Below, one piece after another: positions 60,944 through 64,000 of a DNA stretch of 64,000 nucleotides; within the stretch, counting starts at the first letter, position 1; each line of letters starts with the position of its first letter. The stretch is from Lonepinella koalarum. Its GTDB lineage: Bacteria; Pseudomonadota; Gammaproteobacteria; Enterobacterales; Pasteurellaceae. The stretch lies in NCBI RefSeq assembly GCF_042926695.1, contig NZ_CP170642.1:2356001-2420000 (forward strand). Direction: 5' to 3'. The translations under genes were made by a program, and so were the position numbers. The notes under the pieces are model-generated. The model saw only the letters and a program-made list of their open reading frames with translations, had not been told where the DNA came from and did no database searches.

Positions 60944-62503
60944 CTATTCAATCGCAAGATCCAACCCAATTTCAATCAAATATCGCTGTTCTAATTTTAA
61001 ATCCTGTTGAACCAGTGGATTACGTTCAAGATAGCTATTTTCAAAATATAGCTGCCACAAAGTGCGGTGGGTTTTTAATGCAATTTTATCGGTTTGCTCG
61101 GTAGCTTGACGAGAACGGTTAAGTAAAATCGCCAAGCGTAATAAACGAACTAACGCCAAAATATCTTGTGGTGTATAACGGGAAAATTGAGCAATATCAT
61201 CAAGATGAAAGCCGTTGATTTGCAAACGAACTAAGGTCGATAATAAGCGTTGTTGTTCCTTATCAAACCCCGGTAATTCCATATTTGATAAAATATAAGC
61301 AGAATGTTTTTGCATATTTTTGTGATTGATCACAATGCCGACTTCATGTAATAACGCCGCCCAAAGTAGGATTTCTTGCATTTCGGTAGCAAATTCATTC
61401 GCTTGCCATGCAATGAACTGTTGGGCTAATTGTACCGCCGTTTTGCTGACGCGTTCTGCTTGAATACGATCAATATTAAACTGTTCGGCAAGCGCTTCAG
61501 CAGTACGTTGACGGATATTTTTTACTTGAAAATTTTTATCTAAGCTATACATCACGCCCTCGCGCAGTGCTCCGTCGGAATACCGCATTTGTTCAATTTG
61601 ATAAGTGTCAAATACCGCACTTAAAATGGCTAACCCTGGTACAAAAACATCTGCCCGTTCTTCGTTTAAGCCTGCCAGTTTTAGATTATCAAAATGCGTA
61701 GCCTTTAGCGTACGTTCAATCAGAAAATCTAACCGACCTGCGGTGATAATGCCATCAGAGTCAAGCGTGGCAGTGATCACTTGATGGACAGTTTTAATCG
61801 TACCAGATGAACCTAGCACATATTGCCAACCTAACTGACGATAAGATGCTGCCAAATCGGCAATGCGGCTTAAGGCGGTTAAGCGAGCTTGTTGAAAATT
61901 TTCTCGGCTAATTTTGCCGTTTGGAAAAAATTGTTTGGCGAAACTCACACAACCCATATTACGACTTTCAGCTAAAATCGGATCAAAATCTTCGCCAATA
62001 ATCATTTCAGTTGAACCACCACCAATATCAATCACCAACTTACGACCGCTTTCAGGTTGGGTATGGGATACTCCCGCGTAAATCATTTTGGCTTCGCGTT
62101 GCCCCGAAATAATATCTATCGGATAAGGAAACACCGCTTTGGCTTGGCGTAAAAATTCTGCTTTATTCACCGCACTTCGCAACGTGTAGGTACCAACGAC
62201 ATTCACATTTTCCGCTTGAAAGCCCTGTAAACGTTCAGCAAACAAAGCTAAGCAATTTACTCCTCGGGTAATCGCGTCCTGATCTAACACGCCGTTTTGA
62301 TCTAACCCTTTTGCCAACTGCACTTTTTGCTTTAAGCGTGACAAAATTTGGATCGAACCGTTAACAATACGTGCCACAATCATATGAAAGCTGTTCGATC
62401 CCAAATCAATTGCCGCAATTTCTCTCACTTGATACTTATCACCTTGTGAGAGTGTGGTTGCTTTTGTAATTAAATTAATATTATTCATACATCCATCATT
62501 CAC
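60944..62503 (-). CDS. ppx: Exopolyphosphatase
   Basis: A 519-residue Ppx/GppA-family protein. The actin-like ATPase fold gives IAAIDLGSNSFHMIVARI and the second phosphate motif KLVIDIGGGSTEMIIGE. GSSGTIKTVHQ and SDGALREGVMY follow, then an HD-like C-terminal domain (LLWAALLHEVGIVINHKNMQ). It releases phosphate from polyphosphate ends; discrimination from GppA is by length and the C-terminal domain. The start may be the ATG 5 codons in, at 62488, which has a better ribosome site. It follows tamB by 5 bp. Uptake signals lie inside the gene (near 61059, 61617 and 62168). Confidence 0.9.
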   Translation of the reverse strand: MNDGCMNNINLITKATTLSQGDKYQVREIAAIDLGSNSFHMIVARIVNGSIQILSRLKQKVQLAKGLDQNGVLDQDAITRGVNCLALFAERLQGFQAENVNVVGTYTLRSAVNKAEFLRQAKAVFPYPIDIISGQREAKMIYAGVSHTQPESGRKLVIDIGGGSTEMIIGEDFDPILAESRNMGCVSFAKQFFPNGKISRENFQQARLTALSRIADLAASYRQLGWQYVLGSSGTIKTVHQVITATLDSDGIITAGRLDFLIERTLKATHFDNLKLAGLNEERADVFVPGLAILSAVFDTYQIEQMRYSDGALREGVMYSLDKNFQVKNIRQRTAEALAEQFNIDRIQAERVSKTAVQLAQQFIAWQANEFATEMQEILLWAALLHEVGIVINHKNMQKHSAYILSNMELPGFDKEQQRLLSTLVRLQINGFHLDDIAQFSRYTPQDILALVRLLRLAILLNRSRQATEQTDKIALKTHRTLWQLYFENSYLERNPLVQQDLKLEQRYLIEIGLDLAIE

Positions 62504-62508
62504 AAAAA

Positions 62509-64000
62509 TTAAAATTCAAATTCATACAATACATCAAAGGCTTGATTGACGCCTGACACGGATTGTAAGAAAAATTGTGGGAATAAACGATAACGTAAAG
62601 TGACTTCGGCTAAGCCGTCAAATAATCCCACCCCATACTTAATTTTTAAACGTGGCGTAATATTACCGCTCACAACCACTTTAGAACTATCGCCTACTCC
62701 AGCGGTACCCAGATTTAAATCTTGAATGCCAAAAACTTCACCAATACCTCCTACCAGTTTACCACTTTTGGCTAATCCTATACCGAGTAAGGCTGCCCCT
62801 ACTGAACCGCTAGAACCAGCTTCGCCACTACTTTCTAATGATCGACCGGTTAAAATATACGATAAAGCTTGATCTTGTGGCAGACTTGGTTCAGAGAATA
62901 CTTCTACCCTAGGGGCGTCCGCCACCCCAGTCACTTTAATGCCGGCGGTTACTTTGCTATCTTCCATGGCTTCTGGATTACGAATGGCTTCAATATTTAA
63001 CAATGGTTGAGAGGGTAATCCAGAAAAACTAATTTGCCCTTTACGAATGATTAAATCTTGCCCGAAAGAAGCGTAACGTCCATGTTTCAAGTCAACTTGT
63101 CCATATAAACCTAACGCTCCCTTTTCTTGGCGAACGGCTAATCTACCTTCTAAATTACTGTCTAACCCATAGGCTTTCACATTAACATCTTTACCGATAT
63201 TAATATCTAAATCTGACGTGATCAACATCCCCGATTCAGTGGTCGTTGCCATTTGACGAGCCGCCAAAATATCACCATTTTTTAATGGGTTTAAGTTTTC
63301 TAAAATCACTTCATCACTACTTACTGCCACCGCACTTTCCGGTAAACTTTCTACTTCAATTCTTGCCCATGGAATATCAATATTGCCACTTAATGCTAAC
63401 AATTTCGGTGTCGCTGTCACGGTCACATTTGGGCTAGCACGTAATTTTGCTATTGCTGGGATATTGATAAAGAATTTGTCTGCTTGAGCATTTACTCGCG
63501 CATTCCATTGCTCAATATTTTTCCAATCAGCATCACCCTCTAACACTAAATGACTGTCTACTGTTTGTATATCGCCTTTCAATGTCGAACGATTGCCATA
63601 AAAATTTAACGCTACCTCACCGCCAGTGACTTCTACCGGTGATGATTTTAATTTCGCTTTTAACTGATTGATATTAAATGAACCGTTTAATAACGGTGCG
63701 GTTAAATCACCGGCAAAAGTTAAATGCGATGTCACACTACCTGAAATTTGTTCACCGTTAGATAATAGTTGGTTCGCCAAATTTAAATTCACACCATTAA
63801 TATTGAATGTCCCTGATAATTTGCGCGCGTTGATAATATCATTGATTTTCATATCGGCATTAATGCGACCATTATTTTGAATCTGAATATCAGATTTCAC
63901 CTGCAAATTATCATTGTCTAACTGTGCGTTTAACGCCAATCTAGGCACAGCTAATTTAAAGGTGCGGTAATCCATTTTTTGTGCCACATTGACGCCGTCA
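62509..64000 (-). CDS. tamB: Translocation and assembly module subunit TamB, C-terminal part
   Basis: The reverse frame is open from the window edge to a stop at 62509, about 497 residues of the C-terminal part of TamB (YtfN), a long beta-helical protein of over 1200 residues linking inner and outer membranes. The visible part shows repeated amphipathic strands (INADMKINDIINARKLSGTF, VDLKHGRYASFGQDLIIRKG), the GSLESSGEAGSSGSVGAALL segment, GVGLFDGLAEVTLRYRLFPQ and the terminal DVLYEFEF. TamB works with TamA in envelope lipid transport and outer-membrane assembly. The GTG at 63987 is not a real start. Confidence 0.92.
   Translation of the reverse strand, partial: DGVNVAQKMDYRTFKLAVPRLALNAQLDNDNLQVKSDIQIQNNGRINADMKINDIINARKLSGTFNINGVNLNLANQLLSNGEQISGSVTSHLTFAGDLTAPLLNGSFNINQLKAKLKSSPVEVTGGEVALNFYGNRSTLKGDIQTVDSHLVLEGDADWKNIEQWNARVNAQADKFFINIPAIAKLRASPNVTVTATPKLLALSGNIDIPWARIEVESLPESAVAVSSDEVILENLNPLKNGDILAARQMATTTESGMLITSDLDINIGKDVNVKAYGLDSNLEGRLAVRQEKGALGLYGQVDLKHGRYASFGQDLIIRKGQISFSGLPSQPLLNIEAIRNPEAMEDSKVTAGIKVTGVADAPRVEVFSEPSLPQDQALSYILTGRSLESSGEAGSSGSVGAALLGIGLAKSGKLVGGIGEVFGIQDLNLGTAGVGDSSKVVVSGNITPRLKIKYGVGLFDGLAEVTLRYRLFPQFFLQSVSGVNQAFDVLYEFEF

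Larger units (their letters stand above)
1543..63340. repeat. Haemophilus-type DNA uptake signal sequences dispersed through the window
   Basis: The 9-mer AAGTGCGGT or ACCGCACTT occurs about three dozen times, for example at 1543-1551, 3379-3387, 8100-8108, 12317-12325, 13445-13453, 16729-16737, 18358-18366, 20047-20055, 21262-21270, 24031-24039, 26143-26151, 31183-31191, 47659-47667 and 61059. Several are in terminator stems as inverted pairs. These are the binding sites used by competent Pasteurellaceae to take up related DNA. None was found from about 39.75 to 47.66 kb. The listed span only brackets the copies. Confidence 0.95.

Noticed and set aside
1..64000. tRNA, rRNA, CRISPR arrays, insertion sequences, prophage
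   Set aside because: No cloverleaf-like or rRNA stretch, no regularly spaced repeats, no transposase and no phage structural gene were recognised in reading both strands.

Overview
The window looks like chromosomal DNA of a Pasteurellaceae bacterium. The 9-bp Haemophilus-type DNA uptake signal (AAGTGCGGT or its complement) occurs about three dozen times, base composition is AT-rich, and gene content resembles Haemophilus/Pasteurella/Aggregatibacter-type genomes (threonate operon, yia-type TRAP operon, narQ, envC-yibQ, glpG/glpE, glmS). Species cannot be named from sequence alone. No rRNA, tRNA, CRISPR array or transposase was seen.

Layout. 1-4.5 kb: leftward operon for an unassigned sugar ABC importer (TIM-barrel isomerase, binding protein, double ATPase, permease cut by the window edge), headed by a CRP site and a decayed xylulokinase remnant. 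4.9-8.2 kb: small exported protein, rsmJ, fieF, trmA. 8.4-9.2 kb: DinD/BRO-N-like protein. 9.3-16.9 kb: four-carbon sugar-acid operon (ltnD-otnK-otnC-otnI-GntP permease-cyclase-aquaglyceroporin), divergent from a DeoR regulator; the cyclase has an in-frame stop. 16.8-22.1 kb: acetyltransferase, narQ, gpmA, envC, yibQ. 22.1-32.1 kb: maltose/maltodextrin block (malS, malG, malF, malE leftwards; malK, lamB, malM rightwards). lamB is out of frame at a run of nine G, which suggests phase variation. 32.2-35.1 kb: nrdB-nrdA for a class I ribonucleotide reductase without an ATP-cone, behind a pair of NrdR boxes. 35.2-39.9 kb: Gcr-type membrane protein, rhomboid glpG, small membrane protein, glpE, rmuC.

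40.0-49.8 kb is the most interesting part: a type I restriction-modification island with its own tyrosine recombinase. hsdM and a full hsdS are followed by a higBA toxin-antitoxin pair, then two head-to-head silent half-hsdS genes, then hsdR. Repeats lie at both ends of every target-recognition module, including a 119-bp inverted pair with one mismatch that brackets higBA. This is the architecture expected of a specificity-switching (phase-variable) restriction system, here with a toxin-antitoxin module inside the invertible segment. The island carries almost no uptake signals, which fits later acquisition.

50-58 kb: an IclR regulator divergent from yiaK-yiaL-yiaM-yiaN-yiaO-yiaO2-lyx (diketogulonate/L-xylulose uptake and first catabolic steps), with a tandem duplicated TRAP binding protein. 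58-64 kb: DeoR regulator, glmS, ppx and the C-terminal part of tamB. Carbon-source regulation recurs: CRP-like sites stand before the ABC operon, the threonate operon, the mal genes and the yia operon. Many gene ends use pairs of inverted uptake signals as terminator stems.
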